Source of the DNA: Alkalimonas sp.
GTDB lineage: Bacteria > Pseudomonadota > Gammaproteobacteria > Enterobacterales > Alteromonadaceae
DNA length: 10,451 nt
Direction of reading: 5' to 3'
Assembly: GCA_007117525.1 (NCBI GenBank)
Contig: SKGJ01000064.1
Location: 1-10,451, forward strand
Shown here: in pieces, positions 1 to 7,079 of the stretch
Layout: the number at the start of each line of letters is the position of its first letter
Numbering within the stretch: position 1 is the stretch's first letter
The notes under the pieces: model-generated
The model's database searches: none
The model's input: only the letters and a program-made list of their open reading frames with translations
Told to the model about the DNA's origin: nothing
Program-made: the position numbers and the translations under genes

Positions 1-113
1 CTGAAATTCGTCTCATGGCGTACTCTCAATCAAGGTGAAAACAATGCAAATGGATGGTAACAGTGAATGCAGAGCGGCTCAATCCGATACCGACCAGCGG
101 CAGCCAGACTGCG
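1..113. other. Left-edge stretch without a recognisable gene
   Basis: No coding region can be supported here. One forward frame runs from the window edge to a TAA at 58-60 and would allow 19 residues of a gene tail, but I recognise nothing in it. A second forward frame has an ATG at 44-46 behind an AAGGTG (32-37) and closes at a TAG at 116-118, giving 24 residues. That stop lies inside the inverted repeat that begins at 114, so this could be a gene start cut short by the element or simply chance. Together with the element to 385 there is no gene before position 388. Confidence 0.4.
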
Positions 114-385
114 ACTAGTGCTCTTTCCAGTTCATTATGACGGATTCAGTCGGAATTAAAACACCCTCAGGCTAGGCGCTTGTTTGCAGGTTTAGTGGTG
201 CTAAATCAAAAACAAGCAACAACGTCTGAGGGTGTTTTAAACCGACCCTACGGGCGAGTGCCAGGAGTTCCAATACGGCGTTAGCTCGTTTCGACAGAGC
301 ACCACTATGCCTTCAACGAGCTGCCTTGCCTTGAAAGCTCTGGCAATCGCTGAACCTGTCATAATGAACTGGAAAGAGCACTTGT
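114..385. mobile_element. MITE-like element with 28-bp terminal inverted repeats and nested hairpins
   Basis: Bases 114-141 and 358-385 are inverted repeats, 27 of 28 bases matching (116 versus 383 differs); bases 117-141 and 358-382 are a perfect 25-bp pair. The similarity fades inward over about eight more bases. Inside lies a large imperfect hairpin, 149-246: outer stem 149-170/226-246 including a perfect 15-bp pair (156-170/226-240), then 178-185/210-217, then 191-195/201-205. A second smaller hairpin pairs 283-290 with 315-322. A further 10-bp inverted pair links 193-202 with 298-307. No ORF of useful length lies inside, so no transposase is encoded. The right end is three bases from the rluA stop codon. 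No clear target duplication is visible. A non-autonomous transposable element (MITE) is the best reading; a structured RNA or an intergenic repeat family is possible. The parent family is not recognised. Confidence 0.6.
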
Positions 386-387
386 AT

Positions 388-1056
388 TCAAAAATCAGGA
401 TCGGCTTCAAAAGACAGCCGCTGCTGACTCAGCGGATGGTCAAACTCAAGCCGTGCCGCATGCAATAGCAAGCGATGACTTAGCGCCTGGATTTCGGGCG
501 GTGCGTAAAAAGGATCGCCTAGGATGGGATGCCCCTGCGCCGCGGTATGCAGGCGCAATTGATGCGAGCGGCCTGTCACCGGATCCAGTGCCAAGCGGCT
601 GCATTGCCGGCTGTGATCGATAGCCAGCACTTCAAAATCGGTAATGGAAGCCTTGCCCTCGGGGCAAATTTTATAGCGAGGACGCTGTGCGGCATCCGGC
701 GCTATCGGCAGCTCAATCCTGCCCCGCTGCGGTTGCCAGAGGCCGGCCACCACGGCCAGGTAGCGTTTTTTCACGGTGCGGGCTTGAAACTGCTTGCTGA
801 TGGCAGAGAGTGCCGCCTTGGTCAGTGGCAACACCAGCAAGCCGCTGGTGTCGTAGTCCAGCCGGTGAACCACCGACGCCGTTGGAAAACGCTGTTGCAC
901 CCGACTGATCAGGCAGTCCTGATTGGCGGGGTGGCGGCCAGGGACGGTCAACAGCTGGCAAGGCTTATTAACCACCAAAAGCGCATCATCCTGATACAGC
1001 AGTTGGTAGGCTTGGTCGGTTGCTGGCAAAACGGCAAGTTCAGTGGCAGTTGGCAT
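388..1056 (-). CDS. rluA: RluA-type pseudouridine synthase
   Basis: This 222-residue protein matches E. coli RluA (219 residues) over its whole length. RluA converts uridine to pseudouridine at position 746 of 23S rRNA and position 32 of several tRNAs, acting in the cytoplasm. The family catalytic motif HRLDYDTSG is present, with the nucleophilic aspartate at residue 67. The PVTGRSHQLRLH and GHPILGDPFYA motifs, also conserved in RluA, follow near residues 158-184. It has no N-terminal S4 domain, which separates RluA from RluB/C/D-type proteins that carry one. The ATG at 1056 has no obvious Shine-Dalgarno sequence, and only 11 bases separate it from the terminator tail of the upstream porin gene. 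It may therefore have a promoter inside that gap or the porin 3' end, or live on read-through. The 3' end abuts the inverted-repeat element but the C-terminus looks complete. Confidence 0.9.
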   Translation of the reverse strand: MPTATELAVLPATDQAYQLLYQDDALLVVNKPCQLLTVPGRHPANQDCLISRVQQRFPTASVVHRLDYDTSGLLVLPLTKAALSAISKQFQARTVKKRYLAVVAGLWQPQRGRIELPIAPDAAQRPRYKICPEGKASITDFEVLAIDHSRQCSRLALDPVTGRSHQLRLHTAAQGHPILGDPFYAPPEIQALSHRLLLHAARLEFDHPLSQQRLSFEADPDF

Positions 1057-1067
1057 CTATAGGCATC

Positions 1068-1094
1068 AAAAAAATAGCGGCATCAGCCGCTATT
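1068..1094 (-). terminator. Intrinsic terminator of the porin gene
   Basis: Bases 1073-1081 and 1086-1094 form a perfect 9-bp stem around a 4-base loop. Read on the minus strand it is followed by a run of seven T (1068-1074, partly in the stem). It sits about 40 bases past the porin stop codon and just before the rluA start, so it should separate the two transcripts. Confidence 0.85.
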
Positions 1095-1134
1095 ATTGCA
1101 GAAGGACCTGCCTTTTTAAATTGAAAAGGGGCTT

Positions 1135-2298
1135 TTAAAAGTCATACTTGGCCATAAACTGCAGCCGGTTCAGATCGCCATCGGCTCCAGACTCCAGTTT
1201 GCGGGTGGCATGACGAAACTCCAACCCGAACTGCAAATGCCGCGATGCCTGATAAATCATGTTGGCTGCCAGGCTTTCAGTGCTTTTGGTGGCCCCAGCG
1301 CCGGTCAGGTCGGTATCATTGTCGACCCGCAAAGTGGCATAGATCAAGTTGGTACGCCAATGCGCATCCCAGACATGACGATAAGCGGCGGTAAAACCGG
1401 TTGATTTAATGGCATGCAGCTCACCATTGCTATCGAGCACAGCACCATTGACGGTGTTTAAGCCGATGTAACGCCCCAGGCCTTTGCCGGTATTAAAGGT
1501 AAATCGAATGTCGTTGGTGTCGGTCAGCATCACTTTGCCCGTGACCGATAAACCATAGCCCATTACACTGTCATCAATTTGTAAGGCCCGGTCTTCATAC
1601 GCCAACTGACGCAGCAAACCAGACACCGACAGCGAACCCCAGTCGGCCCGATGGTTGTAGCGTGCCACCAAATCCGGCATGGTGTTGTCGTCCGTCACCA
1701 CACGGCCTCCGGTCGCATCCGGCGTGACCGTTGTTTCCGGGTTTTCAATCGCAAACTGGAAGTTGCCGTTGGTGTAACGGATTTGCGGCTGACGCACGAA
1801 AATTTGTCCATCGGTATTGCCAACAAAATCGACCGTTTCAGGCAAGGAGGTTAAATCCATAAAGGTCGACCAGGTCTGACCAAACAACCAGTTGTCGTAG
1901 GTGAAAAAGGCATGACGAATACCCGGTGAGTAACCGTTGGAAATGCGCTGATCGCCCCCGGGAGTCGACATCATATCAAACTCGAGCCGGGCACCTAAGG
2001 TCTTGCCATTTTCCAGTTGGGTGCTGGTGGTAAAGAAGAAACGTGACTGACGGGCATGCATGTCAAACTTGGTGCTTTCGCCCTCGCCTCCGACCGGTGT
2101 TAAGGATGGTACGTAAAAATCACGCCCAATATTGGTTCCTAAATTACCATCTGGCGTGTCGTTTAACAGCACATCCAGCTTGATAAAACCGCCAAAGCTG
2201 ATGTCGGTATTGCCGACGGTAAAAGAGGCCTGAGCCTGGCTTAACCCAAGTGTCATGCTGGCAGCCAGTAAGGTACAGGCAAAAGGTAGTTGTTTCAT
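1135..2298 (-). CDS. DcaP-family outer-membrane porin
   Basis: A 387-residue outer-membrane beta-barrel protein. Residues 1-24 form a signal peptide ending in the cleavage motif AQA, and the protein ends in phenylalanine as outer-membrane barrel proteins do. The stretch HARQSRFFF (81-89) and the segment LFGQTWSTFMDLTSLPETVD (138-157), followed by FVRQPQIRYT (167-176), are typical of the DcaP-like porin family. Characterised DcaP of Acinetobacter is a trimeric channel preferring negatively charged small molecules such as dicarboxylates. The N-terminal coiled-coil extension described for Acinetobacter DcaP appears absent, since barrel-like sequence starts right after the signal peptide. The ATG at 2298 has a GGGAG ribosome site at 2305-2309. 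The gene is divergent from acs across 261 bases, which suggests, without proof, a role in uptake of organic acids. The substrate is unknown. Confidence 0.85.
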   Translation of the reverse strand: MKQLPFACTLLAASMTLGLSQAQASFTVGNTDISFGGFIKLDVLLNDTPDGNLGTNIGRDFYVPSLTPVGGEGESTKFDMHARQSRFFFTTSTQLENGKTLGARLEFDMMSTPGGDQRISNGYSPGIRHAFFTYDNWLFGQTWSTFMDLTSLPETVDFVGNTDGQIFVRQPQIRYTNGNFQFAIENPETTVTPDATGGRVVTDDNTMPDLVARYNHRADWGSLSVSGLLRQLAYEDRALQIDDSVMGYGLSVTGKVMLTDTNDIRFTFNTGKGLGRYIGLNTVNGAVLDSNGELHAIKSTGFTAAYRHVWDAHWRTNLIYATLRVDNDTDLTGAGATKSTESLAANMIYQASRHLQFGLEFRHATRKLESGADGDLNRLQFMAKYDF

Positions 2299-2559
2299 GC
2301 GGTGCTCCCTGGTGTTCTTGTCGTTGATGCTGTGATTATTTTCTAAACGATTAGCAAGTAGTCACAAGGTTGGTTTAGTGGCTGCAGTTGTGCAATTAGC
2401 CTTTAGTCGCATCAGCTGCTACAGTCTCAACGCACCATTTCTACCGCAGTTTTGACCGGTATAGTGTGGAAGCTAGACAATGGTCTAATTTCTTTCCACC
2501 CGGCAATTGGTTAGAACATTGGTACTATTTTTTTTATAAAAACCAATGGGGACACAGTC
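2299..2559. promoter_or_regulatory. Divergent porin/acs regulatory region
   Basis: The 261 bases between the divergent starts must carry both promoters. For acs, candidate elements are TTGACC (2452-2457) with GACAAT (2476-2481) at 18-base spacing, or an unpaired TATAGT -10 at 2460-2465; both are weak, as expected for an activator-dependent gene. A dyad TAGAC-AATG-GTCTA lies at 2474-2487, inside a looser pair GTGGAA (2466-2471) and TTCCAC (2494-2499). ATTGGT occurs twice (2506-2511, 2518-2523), 12 bases apart, and its complement ACCAAT occurs once (2542-2547). The acs ribosome site TGGGGA (2547-2552) is 7 bases from the ATG. For the porin, AATAAT (minus strand, 2335-2340) is a possible -10 without a convincing -35. 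No operator can be assigned with certainty. Confidence 0.5.
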
Positions 2560-4515
2560 ATGACACAGCCAAGCCTTTATCCGGTGCCAGCTGCCGCCGA
2601 ATCGCGCTGTTTAATTGATAACGAAGCGTATCAGCGCCTATACCAACAGTCGGTGCAGGACCCTCAGTCGTTCTGGGCCGAGCATGGCAAACGCATTGAC
2701 TGGTTCACGCCTTACAGCAAGGTGAAAAACACCAGTTATCAGCCTGGCAATATCAGCATCAAATGGTTTGAAGATGGCGTGCTGAATGCCAGCTACAATT
2801 GTCTGGACCGTCATTTACCGCATAAAGCCAATGACATTGCCTACTATTGGGAAGGCGATGAGCCGGGTATCCAAAAAAATGTCACTTACCAGGAGCTGTA
2901 CGAACAGGTCTGCCAACTGGCCAATGGCATGAAATCGCTGGGTGTAGGCAAAGGCGACAGAGTGACCATTTACTTGCCGATGATCCCGGAAGCCGTGGTT
3001 GCCATTTTAGCCTGTGCCCGAATTGGCGCCGTTCATTCCGTGGTCTTTGCCGGCTTCTCGCCCGACGCACTGGGCAGCCGTATTCAGGATTGCGACTCCA
3101 AGCTGGTGATCACGGCCGATCAGGCCCCCCGTGGCAGCCGGTTAACGGCTCTGAAAGACAATACCGATCTTGCGCTGGGGCATTTGGGCAAAGCCAGCCC
3201 GGTGCAGCATGTGATCGTGGTGAAACATGTCGGTGAGAATGTCGATGAACATCCGGGGCGGGATATCTGGTACCACGAGTTGCTGGCCAAACAGCCAAAA
3301 AGTTGTGAGCCAGAGCCGATGAACGCTGAAGATCCACTCTTTATTCTCTACACCTCCGGCTCAACCGGCAAACCCAAAGGCGTATTGCACACCACCGGCG
3401 GCTACATGGTCTGGGCCTCGATGACCCATCAATATGTCTTTGACTACCATCTAGGCGATATCTACTGGTGCGCCGCCGATGTTGGTTGGGTGACTGGCCA
3501 CACCTACATTGTTTATGGCCCTCTGGCCAACGGCGCAACCAGTGTGTTGTTTGAAGGCGTACCCACCTACCCATCGGTGAAGCGGATGGCGCAAATCATC
3601 GATAAGTACCAGGTCAATATTTTATACACAGCGCCAACCGCCATTCGTGCCCTGATGGCGCATGGCGACGCGCCGGTTGAAGGCAGCAAACTTAACAGCC
3701 TTCGGACACTGGGCAGTGTCGGTGAGCCGATTAACCCGGAAGCCTGGAGCTGGTACCACGAAAAATTTGGCCATGGCAACTGCCCCATTGTTGATACCTG
3801 GTGGCAGACAGAGACCGGCGGCATTTTGATCACACCATTGCCAGGCGCTACCGCACTGAAACCTGGCTCTGCAACCCGCCCCTTCTTTGGCGTCAAGCCC
3901 GCCATTGTCGACAATGATGGCAAGGTTCTGGAAGGCGCTGCTGCCGGCAACCTGGTCATTTTGGACAGCTGGCCAGGCCAAATGCGGACGGTGTTTGGCG
4001 ATCACGAGCGCTTTGAACAAACCTATTTCAGCACCTACCAGGGTACTTACTTTACCGGCGATGGCGCTCGTCGCGATGAAGATGGCTATTACTGGTTAAC
4101 CGGCCGGGTCGATGATGTTTTAAATATCTCTGGTCACCGGCTTGGCACCGCAGAGATTGAAAGCTGTCTGGTGGCGCACGACGCCATTGCCGAAGCGGCC
4201 GTAGTCGGTTACCCCCACGACATTAAAGGTCAGGGTATTTACGTCTATGTGACCCCGCGTGTTGGCATTGAACCTTCCGAAGATTTAACCAAGGCCGTGC
4301 GCGCCTGGGTCCGGCAGGAGATCTCGCCGATTGCCTCACCCGATATCATTCAGTGGGCTCCGCAGGGCTTGCCGAAAACCCGCTCGGGCAAAATTATGCG
4401 GCGCATTCTGCGGAAAATCGCAGCCAATGAGCATGATCAGTTAGGTGATATTTCGACGCTGGCCGATCCATCGGTGGTTGATCAATTGATTGAAAACAGG
4501 TTAAATCGTTCCTAG
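2560..4515 (+). CDS. acs: Acetyl-CoA synthetase (AMP-forming)
   Basis: This cytoplasmic enzyme activates acetate with ATP to acetyl-AMP and transfers the acetyl group to CoA, the high-affinity acetate assimilation route. At 651 residues it is nearly the same length as E. coli Acs (652). Visible family motifs are the phosphate-binding loop [11 protein letters not shown] at 264-274, the acetate-pocket and adenylate motif [10 protein letters not shown] at 412-421 (the Trp pair restricts the pocket to short acids), the ATP-ribose aspartate D501 in [13 protein letters not shown], the hinge and A8 region [20 protein letters not shown], and the C-terminal PKTRSGK with lysine 611. That lysine is the residue acetylated by Pat-type enzymes and relieved by CobB-type deacetylases in enteric bacteria. 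The ATG follows a TGGGGA site. The downstream response regulator is the likely activator. No part is missing. Propionate may be a poorer substrate. Confidence 0.97.
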   Translation: MTQPSLYPVPAAAESRCLIDNEAYQRLYQQSVQDPQSFWAEHGKRIDWFTPYSKVKNTSYQPGNISIKWFEDGVLNASYNCLDRHLPHKANDIAYYWEGDEPGIQKNVTYQELYEQVCQLANGMKSLGVGKGDRVTIYLPMIPEAVVAILACARIGAVHSVVFAGFSPDALGSRIQDCDSKLVITADQAPRGSRLTALKDNTDLALGHLGKASPVQHVIVVKHVGENVDEHPGRDIWYHELLAKQPKSCEPEPMNAEDPLFILYTSGSTGKPKGVLHTTGGYMVWASMTHQYVFDYHLGDIYWCAADVGWVTGHTYIVYGPLANGATSVLFEGVPTYPSVKRMAQIIDKYQVNILYTAPTAIRALMAHGDAPVEGSKLNSLRTLGSVGEPINPEAWSWYHEKFGHGNCPIVDTWWQTETGGILITPLPGATALKPGSATRPFFGVKPAIVDNDGKVLEGAAAGNLVILDSWPGQMRTVFGDHERFEQTYFSTYQGTYFTGDGARRDEDGYYWLTGRVDDVLNISGHRLGTAEIESCLVAHDAIAEAAVVGYPHDIKGQGIYVYVTPRVGIEPSEDLTKAVRAWVRQEISPIASPDIIQWAPQGLPKTRSGKIMRRILRKIAANEHDQLGDISTLADPSVVDQLIENRLNRS

Positions 4516-4546
4516 AGGCAGCCACTGCCAGTTGTTTGTTTACCAG

Positions 4547-4573
4547 AGGCCGCAGATTGCGGCCTTTCGTTCT
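4547..4573 (+). terminator. Intrinsic terminator after acs
   Basis: Bases 4547-4554 and 4558-4565 form a GC-rich 8-bp perfect stem with a 3-base loop, followed by the T-rich tail TTCGTTCT. It begins 31 bases after the acs stop codon. It implies that the following regulator gene is mostly transcribed from its own promoter in the remaining roughly 95 bases; TATAAC (4638-4643) and GATAAT (4645-4650, with TTGCAC at 4624-4629 but only 15-base spacing) are weak -10 candidates. Confidence 0.85.
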
Positions 4574-4667
4574 ATACTAGTATCCAACCAGAAACGTGCA
4601 ACGCCCATGATTCTGGAGCAACATTGCACTAATGCCATATAACAGATAATAAGAAAGACGAGGACTC

Positions 4668-5348
4668 ATGGCTAAATTGATCGTGGCAGACGACCACCCT
4701 TTGTTTCGTAATGCGCTGATCAATGCCATCAGCAATACCTTTAGTACCAAAGCAACCATAGAAACAGACTCGTTCGACTCCACCTGCCAGGCGCTGGAAC
4801 AGCACCCGGATACCGACTTGCTTCTACTCGATCTGCATATGCCTGGTAATTGTGGCTTTTTAGGCTTGATTCAGCTGAGGAAAAACTACCCCAGCCTGCC
4901 CATCGTGGTCATTTCGGCCAGTGAAGAGCTGGATGTGGTCAAGCGGGTGATATCCTTTGGTGCCTCGGCCTACATTCCCAAATCGGCCAATCCGGCACAA
5001 ATCAGCGAAGCCTTAAAGGAAGTTCTGGCCGGCGAGCTGTGGGTGCCGCCATCGATGCAAAAAGCCTTGCACGAGCAAGCCAGTCAGGAGGAAGATTTGG
5101 ATTTGGCAGCCAAGGTGGCGCAGCTGACCAATCAGCAGTACAAAGTCTTGTATTACCTGACCGAAGGCTGGCTGAACAAACAAATTGCCTACGATCTCAA
5201 CATTTCTGAAGCCACGGTTAAGGCGCACATCACCGCCATTTTCCGCAAACTGGGCTGCACCAACCGAACACAGGTGGTGATTCAGGCGCAACGTCTGACA
5301 CTTGAGCCGCCGGTGAACAAAGCCCTGTCGTCGCATGAGCAGGATTGA
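4668..5348 (+). CDS. crbR: CrbR/ErdR-type LuxR-family response regulator
   Basis: A 226-residue two-component response regulator. The receiver domain (about 3-120) has the acidic pair D8-D9, the phospho-acceptor D55 in LLLLDLHMPG, S83 in the switch position and K105 in IPKS. The LuxR/FixJ-type helix-turn-helix domain (about 150-212) contains EGWLNKQIAYDLNISEATVK and the dimer helix segment AHITAIFRKLGCTNRTQ. The pattern ADDHPLFRNAL together with NKQIAYDLxxSEATVKAH is that of CrbR (Vibrio) and ErdR/AgmR (Pseudomonas), which activate acs with the kinase CrbS/MxtR. Its place directly after acs supports this assignment. The kinase is not in the window. A GAGGA ribosome site ends three bases before the ATG, a short spacing. 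The last 14 bases overlap the next gene. The symbol is assigned by family resemblance and context; a general LuxR-type regulator of other targets remains possible. Confidence 0.8.
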   Translation: MAKLIVADDHPLFRNALINAISNTFSTKATIETDSFDSTCQALEQHPDTDLLLLDLHMPGNCGFLGLIQLRKNYPSLPIVVISASEELDVVKRVISFGASAYIPKSANPAQISEALKEVLAGELWVPPSMQKALHEQASQEEDLDLAAKVAQLTNQQYKVLYYLTEGWLNKQIAYDLNISEATVKAHITAIFRKLGCTNRTQVVIQAQRLTLEPPVNKALSSHEQD

Positions 5349-5586
5349 ATCGCCCTGCATTGCCTGCTGCAAGCTCGATCAGCACAAAGTCTGCATCGGT
5401 TGCTACCGGCACATCGCTGAAATCGCCAACTGGAACCGCAAAAGCGAGGCAGAGCTTGCCGCCATTATGCAGCAGGTCGCTGCGCGCAAGCAGCAGTATG
5501 CCCATCTGGACCACCAGACGATTGCAACCAGCCCCATTACCCAGGCGGAGTGGCAAGCTGCGAAAATCAAAGCCCGGTTAAGCTAG
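5335..5586 (+). CDS. DUF1289 small cysteine-rich protein
   Basis: An 83-residue protein of the DUF1289 family, whose function is not established. The signature is clear: SPCIACC at 6-12, an aspartate at 15, CIGCYRHIAEIANW at 20-33, giving cysteines at 8, 11, 12, 20 and 23 that could bind a metal. The rest is a charged, probably helical tail (34-83) without membrane segments or signal peptide. It starts 14 bases inside the 3' end of the crbR-like gene in another frame, so the two are very likely co-transcribed and translationally coupled; no separate strong ribosome site is needed. A strong hairpin terminator follows 33 bases after the stop. The family is common in proteobacteria beside unrelated genes, so the neighbourhood says little about its job. 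A second frame (5345-5581) is a shadow. Confidence 0.85.
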   Translation: MSRIESPCIACCKLDQHKVCIGCYRHIAEIANWNRKSEAELAAIMQQVAARKQQYAHLDHQTIATSPITQAEWQAAKIKARLS

Positions 5587-5619
5587 GGCGTGTTGACCTT
5601 TCTCAGCAAGAACAGCCCA

Positions 5620-5658
5620 AAAACAAACAAGCCCGCTGTATGCGGGCTTGTTTGTTTT
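5620..5658. terminator. Bidirectional intrinsic terminator between convergent operons
   Basis: Bases 5620-5636 and 5642-5658 form a perfect 17-bp stem with a 5-base loop: a GC-rich core of six pairs closed by A/T-rich pairs. The A-rich left flank and T-rich right flank make it work in both directions, ending crbR-DUF1289 from the left and fabF from the right (14 bases past the fabF stop). Confidence 0.9.
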
Positions 5659-5672
5659 GGAGCTTACTGGCA

Positions 5673-6911
5673 CTAGATTTTTTTAAACAAAATCGAGCCA
5701 TTGGTGCCGCCAAAACCGAACGAGTTGCACAGTGCATACTCCAGCTTGGCATCGCGGGCGGTGTGCGGCACATAGTCCAAATCACAGCCTTCATCCGGGT
5801 TATCCAGGTTGATGGTGGGCGTGACCAGCTGATCGCGCAGCGACAAAATGGTAATGATGGACTCAACCGAACCAGCAGCACCCAACAAGTGCCCAATCAT
5901 CGACTTGGAGGAGCTGACCATGATGCTGTCCTTGTTGGCAGCAAATACCGTTTTAATGGCGCGGGTTTCAGCCACATCCCCGGCATTGGTCGAAGTACCA
6001 TGGGCGTTGATGTAGCCCACCTGCTCAGGATTGACCCCGGCATCGTTCAAGGCATTTTGCATCGCCATGGCGCCACCACGACCATCTTCCGGTGGTGAAG
6101 TCATGTGGTAAGCATCGCCACTCATGCCAAAGCCAGCCAACTCAGCGTAAATTTTGGCGCCACGGGCTTTGGCGTGCTCGTATTCTTCCAGCACCACTAC
6201 ACCGGCGCCGTCACCCAGCACAAAACCATCGCGGTCTTTGTCCCAGGGGCGACTGGCTTGCTCAGGCGCATCATTGCGGGTCGACAGCGCTCTGGCTGCA
6301 CCAAAGCCGCCCAGCCCAAGTGGCGTTGACCCTTTTTCAGCACCACCGGCCAGCATCACATCGGCATCGCCGTAGGCAATCATCCGAGCGGCCTGGCCAA
6401 TGTTGTGTACGCCAGTGGTGCAAGCGGTCACAATACTGATGTTTGGACCTTGCAAGCCAAGCATGATGGACAGCTGACCAGCAATCATGTTGATGATGGT
6501 CGAGGGCACAAAAAATGGCGATAAGCGCCGTGGGCCACTGTTCAGCAACTTGGTATGATTTTCTTCAATCAGACCCAAGCCACCAATGCCGGAGCCGATG
6601 GCAGCACCGATGCGCCCAGCATTCTGTTCGGTGACTTCAAGGCCGGCATCACGAAAAGCCTGGATCCCTGCCGCCACACCATACTGGATAAACAAATCCA
6701 TTTTTTTGGCTTCTTTGGCCGGGAAATAAGGCTCAACATCAAAATCTTTCACCATGGCGGCGAACTTGGTGCTGTAGGCTTCGGTATCAAAGTGCTCAAT
6801 CAGACCGGCACCGCTTTTGCCTTGTTGCAGAGCTTGCCAGCTGCTGGTGACATCATTTCCAACCGGGGTGAGTAAACCCAGCCCCGTCACTACGACTCGA
6901 CGTTTTGACAC
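5673..6911 (-). CDS. fabF: Beta-ketoacyl-ACP synthase II
   Basis: FabF condenses malonyl-ACP with acyl-ACP to elongate fatty acids in the cytoplasm, and in E. coli it controls the temperature-dependent cis-vaccenate step. The sequence closely tracks E. coli FabF (413 residues). With the start chosen here it has 412 residues, and the catalytic triad is C164 (in VTACTTG), H304 (in [11 protein letters not shown]) and H341 (in [12 protein letters not shown]); the C-terminal FGFGGTNGS loop is intact. I chose the GTG at 6909-6911, because a perfect GGAGG (6917-6921) lies 5 bases upstream and the protein then begins exactly like E. coli FabF ([11 protein letters not shown]). The alternative GTG at 6923, four codons longer, overlaps this ribosome site. 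It is separated from acpP by a terminator and a long palindrome, so it may be expressed at a lower level or independently. Confidence 0.96.
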   Translation of the reverse strand: MSKRRVVVTGLGLLTPVGNDVTSSWQALQQGKSGAGLIEHFDTEAYSTKFAAMVKDFDVEPYFPAKEAKKMDLFIQYGVAAGIQAFRDAGLEVTEQNAGRIGAAIGSGIGGLGLIEENHTKLLNSGPRRLSPFFVPSTIINMIAGQLSIMLGLQGPNISIVTACTTGVHNIGQAARMIAYGDADVMLAGGAEKGSTPLGLGGFGAARALSTRNDAPEQASRPWDKDRDGFVLGDGAGVVVLEEYEHAKARGAKIYAELAGFGMSGDAYHMTSPPEDGRGGAMAMQNALNDAGVNPEQVGYINAHGTSTNAGDVAETRAIKTVFAANKDSIMVSSSKSMIGHLLGAAGSVESIITILSLRDQLVTPTINLDNPDEGCDLDYVPHTARDAKLEYALCNSFGFGGTNGSILFKKI

Positions 6912-6916
6912 TGCAT

Positions 6917-6928
6917 CCTCCACAGGAG
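6917..6928 (-). promoter_or_regulatory. fabF ribosome binding site that fixes the GTG start
   Basis: GGAGG (minus strand, 6917-6921) is 5 bases from the GTG at 6911. Immediately upstream, CTCC (minus strand, 6925-6928) is complementary to GGAG (6918-6921) with a 3-base loop, so the site could be weakly self-masked. The 4-bp pairing is short and may have no effect. Confidence 0.6.
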
Positions 6929-6936
6929 CTCACGAA

Positions 6937-6980
6937 AATACATTCCACTGCAGCATGCCCATGCTGCAGTGGAATGTATT
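6937..6980. repeat. Perfect 21-bp inverted repeat in front of fabF
   Basis: Bases 6937-6957 and 6960-6980 are perfect inverted repeats separated by only two bases. In RNA they give a hairpin of about 20 bp. On the minus strand the arm is followed by a short T run (four T), so it could terminate or attenuate transcription entering fabF, or stabilise the processed acpP or fabF message end. It lies 15 bases upstream of the fabF ribosome site. The symmetry is longer and cleaner than a usual terminator, so a protein-binding palindrome or a small mobile repeat is also possible. Confidence 0.8.
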
Positions 6981-7033
6981 CATCCTTGATTGATTAAGGG
7001 CTTAGCCTGGCAGCCAGAAGCTGGCTTAGCCCC

Positions 7034-7066
7034 AAACAAAAAACGGGTAGCCAGGCTACCCGTTTT
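7034..7066 (-). terminator. Intrinsic terminator after acpP
   Basis: Bases 7040-7066 are a 13-bp perfect inverted repeat around one central base, realistically a 10-bp or longer GC-rich stem with a small loop. On the minus strand it is followed by an almost continuous T run (7034-7043). It starts 13 bases past the acpP stop codon and should give a short monocistronic acpP message. Confidence 0.88.
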
Positions 7067-7079
7067 GAGCCAGAGCGGC

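Noticed and set aside
44..118. Small 24-codon reading frame with an AAGGTG upstream
   Set aside because: Too short, no recognisable product, and its stop falls within the inverted repeat; not better than chance.
149..246. Possible integron attC-like recombination site
   Set aside because: The imperfect hairpin recalls attC, but no matching pair of conserved core sites (RYYYAAC and GTTRRRY) flanks it, and it lies inside larger inverted repeats with no gene cassette.
529..1062. Long forward frame opposite rluA
   Set aside because: It is antisense to a gene with clear family motifs and has no recognisable protein features.
2331..2346. CRP-like site TGTGA-N6-TCTAA upstream of the porin
   Set aside because: Only the left half matches the consensus; the right half has three of five matches, which is expected by chance in an AT-rich spacer.
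3567..4020. Two antisense frames of about 130 codons within acs
   Set aside because: Both are shadows of a highly conserved coding region in the other strand.
5550..6098. 182-codon forward frame crossing the DUF1289 end, terminator and fabF
   Set aside because: It runs through a strong terminator hairpin and is antisense to fabF; no protein family is recognisable.
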